13,373 bases of DNA from JAXFQS01 sp034178815 (GTDB lineage: Bacteria > Verrucomicrobiota > Kiritimatiellia > RFP12 > DVOR01). The translations under genes were made by a program, and so were the position numbers. The notes under the pieces were generated by a model. It worked only from the letters and a program-made list of their open reading frames with translations. It searched no databases and was not told the origin of the DNA. Shown here one piece after another: positions 1 to 6,483 of this stretch. The stretch is taken from contig JAXFQS010000116.1 in the NCBI GenBank assembly GCA_034178815.1, positions 1-13,373 on the forward strand. The letters run 5' to 3'. The first letter of the stretch is position 1. Each line of letters begins with the position of its first letter.

Positions 1-130
1 CCGGCCAGGAGCCCAAGGTGCCGGGCGCGATGGGCGCGGCCATACCCGTCCAGAAGCCCGTCGCAAGGAAAGTCGCCACGCGTTCAGAGGGGGTCTTGCC
101 GGGAATGGCGAATCGTTTGAAGAGTTGCAT
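1..130 (-). CDS. pgpA: Phosphatidylglycerophosphatase A, N-terminal part (cut by window edge)
   Basis: Only the first 43 codons are present, running from an ATG at 128-130 off the left edge. The family dephosphorylates phosphatidylglycerophosphate to phosphatidylglycerol in the inner membrane. The visible sequence begins MQLFKRFAIPGKTP and reaches a segment with ATGFWTGMAAPIAPGTLGSWP-like content at residues 23-43. This matches the family N-terminus, in which a Gly-rich GxGxxPxxPGTxGS stretch (GFGSGLSPIVPGTMGS in E. coli PgpA) follows a short leader. The catalytic acidic residues lie beyond the edge and cannot be checked. No good Shine-Dalgarno sequence precedes the ATG. A TTGAAC-17-TAAGAT promoter lies so close that the leader would be only a few bases. 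The next in-frame ATG is residue 30, inside the conserved motif, so the ATG at 130 is the sensible start. Confidence 0.85.
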   Translation of the reverse strand, partial: MQLFKRFAIPGKTPSERVATFLATGFWTGMAAPIAPGTLGSWP

Positions 131-141
131 AGTGTCTAGGC

Positions 142-170
142 ATCTTACCACAAGCCCGCGCGGGGTTCAA
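142..170 (-). promoter_or_regulatory. Probable sigma70-type promoter of pgpA
   Basis: On the minus strand, TTGAAC (165-170) and TAAGAT (142-147) are separated by exactly 17 bases. Transcription would start near 135, giving a leader of about five bases before the pgpA ATG at 130. The spacer contains a perfect 10-base palindrome, CCCGCGCGGG (155-164), which could be an operator. The -10 box is one mismatch from consensus and the -35 box two. Confidence is limited because short matches of this kind arise by chance. Confidence 0.55.
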
Positions 171-199
171 GCACGAATGCGACCGCCGCCGCCCCAAAG

Positions 200-314
200 A
201 GCCACCTATCTCCGGGCGCGGAAGATACGCACCTTCGCCCCCCGCAGATAGCCACCTCCAGCCCCCGAAGGTGGCAATGTACCACAGGCAAAGGTGGCAA
301 CCTTCCGGACGCGC
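200..314. repeat. Array A: degenerate tandem repeat, 23-base period, 5 clear units
   Basis: Units start at 200, 223, 246, 269 and 292, always 23 bases apart. Their 12-base cores are AGCCACCTATCT, AGATACGCACCT, AGATAGCCACCT, AGGTGGCAATGT and AGGTGGCAACCT. The cores approach the palindrome AGGTNGCNACCT. The 11-base linkers are mostly C-rich (for example TCGCCCCCCGC at 235, CCAGCCCCCGA at 258). A weaker sixth unit may begin at 177. After the unit at 292 the sequence has a TAG on the minus strand at 322-324, ending a coding-like frame. The array thus sits between a possible gene end and the pgpA promoter. It belongs to the same family as the arrays near 3543 and 8953. Confidence 0.85.
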
Positions 315-321
315 AGACGCG

Positions 322-576
322 CTAAAGCCTCACCGGAAGCGGCGCACACGACAGCCCGAAGGTGTTCAGCGGCGAGACCTCCAGGCGCGTCCCCTTCGGA
401 AACACGCGGTCGTACGAAAGCACCGTCCGCGCCAGCGTGTGCCGGGGCGCCCAAATCGCACGACAATACCCCGAAAGCGCCCGCCCGGCACACCCTACAT
501 CGTGCCCCCAGACCGACGGCCCAAAACAAGTATCCTTCAGATGCAGATGCTGAATGTAGACCGTTAGGCAGATTTT
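322..576 (-). pseudogene. Coding-like frame with no start codon; possible gene remnant
   Basis: A minus-strand frame of 84 codons is bounded by a TAG at 577-579 upstream and a TAG at 322-324. It reads like protein in its second half, for example LSYDRVFPKGTRLEVSPL at residues 53-70, and third codon positions there are mostly G or C as in neighbouring genes. It has no ATG or TTG, and its only GTG codons are near or after residue 52, so it cannot be a normal complete gene. It could be the 3' remnant of a truncated or frameshifted gene, or it may not be coding. Two things favour a real gene end: its stop abuts array A just as the hisC and mcrC stops abut arrays B and C, and it lies in the same direction at the tail of the ispD unit. 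I do not recognise the family. A competing minus-strand frame (529-206) runs through the repeats and looks less convincing. Confidence 0.33.
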
Positions 577-633
577 CTAGGCCCCCCGGGAAAACACCTC
601 CGCGACGCCTTCCTAACCCTCAAACACATCCAT

Positions 634-2001
634 TCACTCAAGCAACATCATCAGCGGCGCGGACGACACCGGCCGCAACCACACCTCATCAATCGCCACA
701 TCCGGCGCGTTCGAAGCCGTCGACCCCTCAAGCGGCCCCATCACCCACGCCAACCACACCTCATCCCCCGCCCCAACCTCTAAATCCACCTCCATCGAAA
801 CCGCCTCCGACACCGGCTGCGGCCAAACCGCCACGCCCCCGCTCGGCAACCCGTTCGTCCCCGCCACACGCCACAACACCCCGTCGGAAGAGGCATAGAC
901 CACCATCCCCATAGCCGCATTCGCCCCCGATCGGTAGCACTCCAGAGCATACTCCAGATGCCACGACGACACCACCCGCGAAGTCGCATTCGACCCCCTG
1001 AAAAAGAACTGAATCCCCCTCAATCCCGACGAACACCGCCCCCCGAGCGCCCGATCCTCCTGAAGCAGAATCATCCCTTCCGCGTCCGTCTCCGGCGCAT
1101 AGAAATAGACATCCGCCGGATACAGCGACGCCCCGCTCTTCACCACCGCATTCGTCCCGTATTGATTCGCCCCGCTGACCTCCCGCACGCCTAACTCCGG
1201 ACACGGTTCGCGGCAAACCGTCGCCGACTTCGCAACCGCCCATCCAGCAGGCAGGGAAGTCAACTCCGAGAGGCTTCCCGCCCCACCGTCAAACCCCTGT
1301 CGATAGCCCCTGATTGAGACCGCCACGGGCTCCGGCAGGGGCGAATCCTGCGCACCTTCCGAATTCTCCTCCGGGTTCGCCAGCGGCAAATCCTTCTCCC
1401 AAATCAGGCGCACATTGTCTATCCCGAGGGTGTCGCTGTTGGCAAGCGCGTCCATCTTCCAGCGCAACTGGAGGTAGTGCCCGGAAGGCACCTCAAGAGG
1501 CACCGCGCAGGAAAGAGTTGCCCGCCCAGCGTGGTCGGAGATGCCGTAGGAGAAGAGTTCGAAGCGATCCGATTCATCGTTGATATCGGGCTCTGAAGTG
1601 GTCACCTTGGCGGTCAAAACCAGCCTTGTCGCGCCGGAGTTCGTCCTGCTGCAAAAGGCGTCGAAGGTAAGCGGCAAAGCCTTCAAAGTCTGCTCGCGAG
1701 CGTTGTGCAAAGTCAGGGCGAAACCGACCGCTTTGGCGGCTACAGCAAGACCCCCAAGGGTCTTTCCGGTGCCGATGTCGGGTGCCCGCAAACCGCCTGC
1801 CGTGCCGCTTTTGAAGGCGCAACTGGTGTTCAAGACAGTCCAGGCGGGGAGGCAGTTGTCGCCAGACCAGATGGTGTCTGTGCGAAGGGTCTCGAAGGTC
1901 TGGAGATAGGAACCATTGGCGGGTAGGATTTCGACCGGTGCGCTGAGGGTCGCGGAGGCGGCGAGCGCCCCAGCCAGGAGCCAATAGTTGCGCGGGGGCA
2001 T
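634..2001 (-). CDS. Secreted protein with two related beta-rich domains, function unknown
   Basis: This 455-residue protein starts at an ATG two bases after the stop of the metallophosphoesterase gene, so translation is probably coupled; no strong Shine-Dalgarno is seen. Residues 1 to about 21 form a signal peptide (a basic R4, then a hydrophobic run WLLAGALAASATLSA). The mature part appears to be an internal duplication. Domain 1 (about 31-203) opens with YLQTFETL and closes with GIDNVRLIW (193-201). Domain 2 (about 232-447) opens with YRQGFDGG and closes with AIDEVWLRPV. A short linker rich in Pro and Glu separates them. Several Cys residues (50, 61, 117, 165 in domain 1) could form disulfides, which fits export. 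The opening F(E/D) and closing IDxVxL pattern resembles the jelly-roll, lectin-like domains of exported bacterial proteins, but I cannot assign a family or ligand. There is no clear C-terminal anchor. Confidence 0.85.
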   Translation of the reverse strand: MPPRNYWLLAGALAASATLSAPVEILPANGSYLQTFETLRTDTIWSGDNCLPAWTVLNTSCAFKSGTAGGLRAPDIGTGKTLGGLAVAAKAVGFALTLHNAREQTLKALPLTFDAFCSRTNSGATRLVLTAKVTTSEPDINDESDRFELFSYGISDHAGRATLSCAVPLEVPSGHYLQLRWKMDALANSDTLGIDNVRLIWEKDLPLANPEENSEGAQDSPLPEPVAVSIRGYRQGFDGGAGSLSELTSLPAGWAVAKSATVCREPCPELGVREVSGANQYGTNAVVKSGASLYPADVYFYAPETDAEGMILLQEDRALGGRCSSGLRGIQFFFRGSNATSRVVSSWHLEYALECYRSGANAAMGMVVYASSDGVLWRVAGTNGLPSGGVAVWPQPVSEAVSMEVDLEVGAGDEVWLAWVMGPLEGSTASNAPDVAIDEVWLRPVSSAPLMMLLE

Positions 2002-2003
2002 GG

Positions 2004-2735
2004 CTATTGGCCTACGCCGAGGCGGAGCGCGAGGCGGTCGGGAAGACCGGCGCGTTGTATCTTCTCCATGGCGGTTTCGATGTCGTAATCGACGCGGTGG
2101 TGGCGGATGGTGCGGGTCTTGGGCTCGTATGTGAGGTAGGAGGCTCTGGGGTCGCCGTCGCGGGGTTGTCCTACGGATCCGGCGTTGATGAAGTATTTCG
2201 TCCCGAGGGCGAGTTCGAGGTCGCCTGGAGGGATGCGCAGAACCTCTCTTTTCTTCTCGAAGATGACGGGGACATGGGTGTGGCCGTGGAAGCAGACTGG
2301 GGTGTTCTGGTAGTTGAAATGAGCGTCGGCCATATAGGCGTCGAAGACATAACCCCAGCGTTCGGGCATGTCGAGGGTGGCGTGGACGAGGGTGATTCCG
2401 GTGAAGACTTTGCTCAGGGGAAGTTGCTTGAGCCAGGCTTTGTCGTCGAGGGAGAGTTGGCGGCGCGTCCAGTCGATGACGATGGCGGCGGCTGGCTGGA
2501 AGTCGTCGAGGCTGACTTCATCGTGGGAGCAGTAGTAGTCGTGGTTACCGCAGACGACGGGGCAAGAGAGTTGGCGGATGAGGCGGAGACATTCGGCCGG
2601 GCTGGCGTTGTATCCGACGATGTCGCCGGCGCAGATGAAGTCGGTCACGCTCTGGCTTCGGGCGTGGTCGAGGACTGCGTTGAGGGCTTCCAGGTTGGCG
2701 TGTATGTCGGCGATGACGGCGTATTTGCGTTCCAT
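2004..2735 (-). CDS. Calcineurin-like metallophosphoesterase (YfcE/MJ0936-like group)
   Basis: This 243-residue cytoplasmic enzyme has a complete two-metal phosphoesterase core. The visible motifs are DIH (D10, H12), GDIVGY (G37-Y42), GNHD (63-66), an isolated VHAT histidine (H118) and GHTHVP (151-156, preceded by H150). These are the metal ligands and catalytic histidine of the class III phosphodiesterase superfamily. The order, the short length and the GYNASPxEC segment after motif 2 place it among small bacterial YfcE-like or DNA-repair-exonuclease-annotated members that hydrolyse phosphodiesters. The real substrate cannot be told from sequence. The ATG at 2733-2735 lies 21 bases after the ispD stop, and the gene ends 2 bases before the next start, so it is the middle gene of a tight three-gene unit. 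No membrane segment or signal peptide is present. Confidence 0.9.
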   Translation of the reverse strand: MERKYAVIADIHANLEALNAVLDHARSQSVTDFICAGDIVGYNASPAECLRLIRQLSCPVVCGNHDYYCSHDEVSLDDFQPAAAIVIDWTRRQLSLDDKAWLKQLPLSKVFTGITLVHATLDMPERWGYVFDAYMADAHFNYQNTPVCFHGHTHVPVIFEKKREVLRIPPGDLELALGTKYFINAGSVGQPRDGDPRASYLTYEPKTRTIRHHRVDYDIETAMEKIQRAGLPDRLALRLGVGQ

Positions 2736-2756
2736 AGCGCGACTCGGGCGGGGGCT

Positions 2757-3446
2757 CTACCGGGGGGCGAGTTGGAGGATGGCGGCGGCGAGGGCGAGAT
2801 CGGCGGGGTAGGTAATCTTGATGTTGGGCTCGGTCCACTCGCAGAGTTTGACGGGGAGTCCGGCTGTCTCCATGGCGGAGGCGTCATCGGTGACGGTGAG
2901 TTTGCGGGCTGTGACTTTGCGGTAGGCGGAGAGGATCTGATCGTATTTGAAGGCTTGCGGGGTCTGAACTGTCCAGAGTCCGGTGCGGTCGACAGTTGCC
3001 TCGATGGCCTGGTTTTTGGTGGAGCGCTTGAGGGTGTCGGTCACGGGGGCTGCGGCCACGGCGCCGCCGTTGTGGCGGGCGGTTTCGATGCAGGCGCTGA
3101 TGAGCCTAGGGCGGACGCAGGGGCGGGCACCGTCGTGTATGACGACGAGGCGGGTGTCTGGGTCGACGGCGTTGAGTCCCGCCTTGACGGACTCTTGCCG
3201 GCTCTTGCCTCCGGCGACGACTTGGACGAGTTTGGAGAGTCCGAACATGGTTTTGAGCACTTTTGCCGGCCCGATTTGTTCTTTGCGCACGACGAGCACG
3301 ACCTGGTCGACATCGGGGCAGTTTTCGAAGGCAAGCAGGCTCCAGACGATGACCGGGCGGGAGCCCAGCGCCAGGAAACATTTGTCGACTCCCGGGGCGT
3401 TCATCCGCTCGCCCTTGCCGCCTGCCAAAATCACTGCACTAACCAT
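2757..3446 (-). CDS. ispD: 2-C-methyl-D-erythritol 4-phosphate cytidylyltransferase
   Basis: This enzyme joins CTP and methylerythritol phosphate to give CDP-methylerythritol, the third step of the non-mevalonate isoprenoid pathway. I start it at the ATG at 3444-3446 (229 residues) because GGGAGGAG lies 8 bases upstream; a TTG six codons earlier (3464) overlaps that site and is less likely. Motifs in order: LAGGKGERM (7-15, nucleotide-binding loop), DKCFL with K22, GGKSRQESVKAGL (79-91), VIHDGARP (102-109), PVTDTLK (134-140), TPQAF (162-166), TDDASAMET (186-194) and NIKITYPADL (208-217). Length is normal. Small departures from the usual form are HDGARP for HDAARP and no Pro before K22; neither should abolish activity. 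It is the first gene after a consensus promoter and leads the unit with the phosphoesterase and secreted protein genes. Confidence 0.95.
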   Translation of the reverse strand: MVSAVILAGGKGERMNAPGVDKCFLALGSRPVIVWSLLAFENCPDVDQVVLVVRKEQIGPAKVLKTMFGLSKLVQVVAGGKSRQESVKAGLNAVDPDTRLVVIHDGARPCVRPRLISACIETARHNGGAVAAAPVTDTLKRSTKNQAIEATVDRTGLWTVQTPQAFKYDQILSAYRKVTARKLTVTDDASAMETAGLPVKLCEWTEPNIKITYPADLALAAAILQLAPR

Positions 3447-3454
3447 CTTCTCAT

Positions 3455-3462
3455 CTCCTCCC
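3455..3462 (-). promoter_or_regulatory. Ribosome binding site that fixes the ispD start
   Basis: GGGAGGAG on the minus strand ends 8 bases before the ATG at 3446. It overlaps the upstream in-frame TTG (3464), which therefore cannot use it. This supports the 229-residue protein beginning MVSAVILAGG, which also matches the usual family start. Confidence 0.8.
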
Positions 3463-3478
3463 AACGGAATCTATTTCC

Positions 3479-3507
3479 ATTATAGGGGATTGGCTGGAGA
3501 ATGTCAA
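3479..3507 (-). promoter_or_regulatory. Consensus sigma70-type promoter of ispD
   Basis: On the minus strand, TTGACA (3502-3507) and TATAAT (3479-3484) are separated by exactly 17 bases, a perfect match to the sigma70 consensus at both boxes. Transcription should start near 3472, giving a leader of about 25 bases that contains the GGGAGGAG site. Array B begins about 36 bases upstream of the -35 box. Confidence 0.87.
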
Positions 3508-3542
3508 ATGGAAATCCACTCCCTCACGCGCCCGCGCGCGGC

Positions 3543-3646
3543 GGCCGGGCAGGGCGGGGTTCGGCAGGTAGGCAGGATGGGGGCGAAGAGGTTGGTACGC
3601 GCGGGGGCGGAAGGTGTCCATCTCCGCCCCTCGAAGGTGGCTAGGA
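3543..3646. repeat. Array B: degenerate tandem repeat, 23-base period, 5 units
   Basis: Units start at 3543, 3566, 3589, 3612 and 3635, each exactly 23 bases apart. The cores are GGCCGGGCAGGG, AGGTAGGCAGGA, AGGTTGGTACGC, AGGTGTCCATCT and AGGTGGCTAGGA. The last unit is partial and contains the hisC stop codon (3641-3643, CTA on the plus strand) at core positions 7-9. Linkers change orientation inside the array: TGGGGGCGAAG (3578) and GCGGGGGCGGA (3601) are G-rich on the plus strand, while CCGCCCCTCGA (3624) is C-rich. The array fills the space between hisC and the ispD promoter. Confidence 0.85.
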
Positions 3647-4705
3647 GCGGGAGTCGGGGTGCGAATCAATCGCCTTGAGGGCTTCGACGAGCCGGTGCAT
3701 TTCATCGTCGGTGCCGATGGTGATGCGCAGGTATTCGCGGGTGCGCGGGGCGGGGAAGTAGCGCACGAAGATGCGGCGCTCTTTGAGGCGGAGGAAGCGT
3801 TCCTCGGCGCGGCCGTCGGGCGGGCGGGCGAAGAGGAAGTTGGTCGCGGAAGGGAGGACTTTCCAGCCGAGCGCGGCAAGTTCGCGCGTCAGGATGCGAC
3901 GCGTGTCGATGATTTTGCGCACATTCGACTGCATGGAATCAAGGTCGTTGAGCGCCGCGAAGGCGAGCGTCTGCGCCAAGCGATCCATATTGTAGGAATC
4001 CTTGATTTTGTAGAGCGCGCCGATGAGTTCCGCCGGCCCCACGCAGTAGCCGAAGCGCAGCCCCGCCAGCGAGAAGGACTTCGAGAGCGTGCGCATCACG
4101 ATGGTGTTGCGGTTGCGTGGGTCGACCGCCAACGACATACAGGTCTCCGGGGCGAAGTCCGCATAGGCCTCGTCGATGAAAACCACCCCGTCAAACCCCG
4201 ATGCGAAAGCCCCCACCGTCGCCTTCGGATGCAGCAGACTCGTCGGCGCGTTCGGATTCGTCAGGAAGAAAAGGTCGGCACGATACCCCTCCGGCATCGC
4301 CCACGAAAAGTCCTCCGCCAACTCCACCGGACGCCGCTCCACGCCCCTAATGTCCGCCAGCACCGGATAGAGCGAATAGGAAGGGTTGAAATAGCCAATC
4401 GACCCGTCATTCTCCACGAACGCCCGCGTCGCCAAAGCCAGCACCTCATCCGACCCGTTCCCCACAAACACCTGGTCCGGCGTCGCTCCGTGAATCTCCG
4501 CCAAACGCCTCCGCAAGGCCTTGAATACCGGGTCGGGATAGAGCCTCAAGCCCTGCCAGTCGAACTCCCGGAGCGCAAGCCCCACAGCCGGAGATGGCGG
4601 GTAGGGATTCTCGTTCGTGTTGAGTTTCACCACCCCGGTTAGGTTCGGTTGTTCTCCAGGCGTGTAGGCCTCAAGGGCCTGAACGGTACGCGAAATGTAA
4701 CTCAT
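3641..4705 (-). CDS. hisC: Histidinol-phosphate aminotransferase
   Basis: This PLP enzyme (354 residues, normal length) converts imidazole acetol phosphate and glutamate to histidinol phosphate in histidine synthesis. The fold type I aminotransferase signatures are all present: NTNENPYPPS (29-38), GNGSDE (82-87), NPNAPT (150-155), DEAYADF (178-184), the Schiff-base lysine in TLSKSFSLAGLRFGY (K209, with R218), and the substrate-binding arginine in LRITIG (R327). The frame stays open upstream to 5032, but that extension overlaps the glycosidase gene and has no such sequence; the ATG at 4703-4705 has GGAAGGAG 4 bases before it and matches the usual HisC start. It lies 13 bases after the glycosidase stop, so it is probably the last gene of that unit. 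No other his gene is in the window. Its TAG stop sits inside array B. Confidence 0.95.
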   Translation of the reverse strand: MSYISRTVQALEAYTPGEQPNLTGVVKLNTNENPYPPSPAVGLALREFDWQGLRLYPDPVFKALRRRLAEIHGATPDQVFVGNGSDEVLALATRAFVENDGSIGYFNPSYSLYPVLADIRGVERRPVELAEDFSWAMPEGYRADLFFLTNPNAPTSLLHPKATVGAFASGFDGVVFIDEAYADFAPETCMSLAVDPRNRNTIVMRTLSKSFSLAGLRFGYCVGPAELIGALYKIKDSYNMDRLAQTLAFAALNDLDSMQSNVRKIIDTRRILTRELAALGWKVLPSATNFLFARPPDGRAEERFLRLKERRIFVRYFPAPRTREYLRITIGTDDEMHRLVEALKAIDSHPDSRS

Positions 4706-4709
4706 AAAT

Positions 4710-4717
4710 CTCCTTCC
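4710..4717 (-). promoter_or_regulatory. Ribosome binding site that fixes the hisC start
   Basis: GGAAGGAG on the minus strand ends 4 bases before the ATG at 4705 and lies in the 13-base gap after the glycosidase stop (4719-4721). It selects the 354-residue HisC over the longer open frame that continues upstream. Confidence 0.8.
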
Positions 4718-4718
4718 G

Positions 4719-6464
4719 TCAGAACCGGACAACCGCATAGCCCGAGGACGGAATCGTCTCGCCCTCAACCGCCTGCCCGAATGTGTCGAAGACCTGAATG
4801 GACGCCGGACGCCCTGCCGGATACGAAAGCCGCAGTCCCCCGCGCCCCGTGCCGTTGACCACGATGGTCTCCTTCTCCGAGGGCTCCACCTCCACAGCCA
4901 TTCCGCTCTGGTAAACCGCCACAATCCGCTCCCTCTCGCCCTCCGCCTCCAGCATCGGATAGTTCGCCTGCGGGTGGAAGGCGCGGAAGTGCCCGTGCAG
5001 CAGCGTCTCGCGGTGCGCCCTCGTGAAGTCAATCCAATGCTTGAGCATCTTCACATGATCCGGCGGCAAATCCTTCAATGTCCGCGAGTACTGGATGACC
5101 GTGAAGAGCACCGACAGAATCTGCCTCGCCGCCTGCTCCGGAGCCTCCGAAACATTCCACTCCAGCATATCCGCATGCGTCGCGCTGCCCGGCGAAGAGA
5201 GCCGAATATTCGTCGTCCGAACCCGATTGGCGAGAATGTCCCCGGGACAATCGCCGGCGCGCATCATATTGCCGTATTTGCGAATCGAGGGGCCAATGTA
5301 GCGCTGGCGGAACTCCACCAGAACATCGGGTTTGATCCGCTTCAAGCGCGCCATAATGTCCGACAGCAGCCGATCCAGCGCCTCGGAGATGCTCTTGCAA
5401 TCCCGGCCCGCATAGTTGTCCTTCTCCGCCGGCTCGCCGTGCCATGTGTAGATGGCATCGATAAAGTCCAGTTTGAAACCATCCAGACCGTACTTCACCA
5501 TCGCCTGCTCATAGGTCGATGCCAGAAAGTCGCGAACCTCGGGGAAACGCGGGTCGAGAACCGACGCGCCCTGTCGCTTGTCGTCGCGCAAATACTTCCC
5601 CTTGAAGCGGGCGTAATTCTGGCTCTTGAAGCCGACGAAGGGTACCGAGTACCAGATCAGGTACTTCATTCCCAACGCCTGAACCCTTGCCACATGCGCC
5701 CGAAAATCAGGAAACCTGTTGGTCGAAACCTGCCAATCGCCGCAGTAGGCGTAGCCCCTTGCCGTATCATCGGTCTGCCAACCATCATCGACAATCAATA
5801 CCTTCATGCCGAGTTTGGCAGCGCGTTCGCATTCGGCCTCGATATCGGCAGCGTGGACATCCTGATGGAAGTTGTACCAAGTGGAGTAGAGCGGCTCGTA
5901 GGCCTCCGGTGGAGGGGTTGCTGGAGCCATGCCGGGAAGCGTGTTGAGCCAGCGGGCGGCGTCTTGGATGGCGTCGGACCAAAGGGCGTCGCGGCGGAGG
6001 TCGAAACGCAGGACAGCGCGGTAGCGGCGGCAAGGTTCGCTCTCGCCACGCGGGTAGTTGACGGCAATGCCGATGGTGCAGTCTTCCTCCACGAGACCGA
6101 TGGCGAAGTGGTGAGGGCGCGCGGCTTCGGAAGAGGCGAGGGTAAGCCGGTTGAGGTTGTTGTCGTTGAGCAATGTGCGGATGGGGGCACCGTCCGCAAA
6201 GGAACTATAGGTGTTGCCGGCCCAGTTGGGCGGGAGGGTGAGATGTTCGGTCATGGGATGCCAGATGTGCTGGATGTCGATTTGCGGCACGGAGCACTTG
6301 ACCGAGAAAGCAGGCAGGGGAGCGGGTTGGTCGCGGACGAGGTCGAAGGTGACCAACCAAATGTCCTGCGTGGGGGAAGCGGTGGAGGTCGTGAACTGCC
6401 AGCCATCAGGGTTCTGGCACACCAAGGTGAGGGCAAGATTGGCGATTGCGATGAGGTTGGTCAT
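4719..6464 (-). CDS. GH36-type alpha-galactosidase (clan GH-D glycosidase)
   Basis: This 581-residue protein probably removes terminal alpha-galactosyl residues from oligosaccharides by a retaining mechanism. Residues 1 to about 180 form a beta-rich N-terminal domain and about 190-480 a TIM barrel. The barrel shows LIVDDGWQTDD (223-233), YLIWYSVPF (268-276), the nucleophile segment GFKLDF (329-334, D333) and MRAGDCPGD (401-409), where D405 is the likely acid/base. A small beta domain (about 490-581) closes the protein. I start it at the ATG at 6462-6464, 19 bases after the preceding gene's stop; the frame is open further up to 6602, but that part is Pro/Ser-rich and overlaps the neighbour. 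The Shine-Dalgarno is weak, suggesting coupling. No clear signal peptide is seen, so it likely acts in the cytoplasm, unlike its exported neighbour. Exact sugar specificity within the clan is uncertain. Confidence 0.88.
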   Translation of the reverse strand: MTNLIAIANLALTLVCQNPDGWQFTTSTASPTQDIWLVTFDLVRDQPAPLPAFSVKCSVPQIDIQHIWHPMTEHLTLPPNWAGNTYSSFADGAPIRTLLNDNNLNRLTLASSEAARPHHFAIGLVEEDCTIGIAVNYPRGESEPCRRYRAVLRFDLRRDALWSDAIQDAARWLNTLPGMAPATPPPEAYEPLYSTWYNFHQDVHAADIEAECERAAKLGMKVLIVDDGWQTDDTARGYAYCGDWQVSTNRFPDFRAHVARVQALGMKYLIWYSVPFVGFKSQNYARFKGKYLRDDKRQGASVLDPRFPEVRDFLASTYEQAMVKYGLDGFKLDFIDAIYTWHGEPAEKDNYAGRDCKSISEALDRLLSDIMARLKRIKPDVLVEFRQRYIGPSIRKYGNMMRAGDCPGDILANRVRTTNIRLSSPGSATHADMLEWNVSEAPEQAARQILSVLFTVIQYSRTLKDLPPDHVKMLKHWIDFTRAHRETLLHGHFRAFHPQANYPMLEAEGERERIVAVYQSGMAVEVEPSEKETIVVNGTGRGGLRLSYPAGRPASIQVFDTFGQAVEGETIPSSGYAVVRF

Positions 6465-6483
6465 TGTCGAGCCCCGATGATAA

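Larger units (their letters stand above)
131..633. other. 503-base intergenic stretch between the secreted two-domain gene and pgpA
   Basis: This is the longest stretch without a confident gene. From right to left it holds about 57 bases with no visible signal after the stop at 634, the startless coding-like frame 576-322, array A (about 200-314), and the putative pgpA promoter (142-170). I see no tRNA, no T-tailed terminator hairpin and no mobile-element ends here. Confidence 0.7.

Noticed and set aside
291..304. AAGGTGGCAACCTT hairpin as a stand-alone terminator
   Set aside because: The stem is only 5 base pairs and no T-run follows on either strand. It is better explained as the core of one repeat unit.
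206..529. A 107-codon minus-strand frame in the intergenic stretch before pgpA
   Set aside because: Its last third is made from the 23-base repeats, giving repeated KVATF/KVRIF-like text, and it competes with a frame of better composition. I see no ribosome binding site.
294..914. A 206-codon plus-strand frame rich in Pro, Thr and Ser
   Set aside because: It is antisense to the 3' half of the secreted two-domain gene and crosses array A. Its low-complexity composition reflects C-rich DNA.
2007..3485. A 492-codon open frame on the plus strand
   Set aside because: It is antisense to ispD and the metallophosphoesterase, both of which have full family motifs. The translation is dominated by G, V, D and E, as expected for the complement of GC-rich genes.
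3543..3646. The arrays as integron attC sites or transposon ends
   Set aside because: There is no integrase or transposase, no attC-like R and L box layout, and no target-site duplication. The flanking genes include housekeeping genes.
4706..5032. An N-terminal extension of HisC of 109 residues
   Set aside because: It overlaps the 3' end of the glycosidase gene, is Arg/Trp-rich shadow sequence, and the inner ATG has a strong ribosome binding site and matches the family start.
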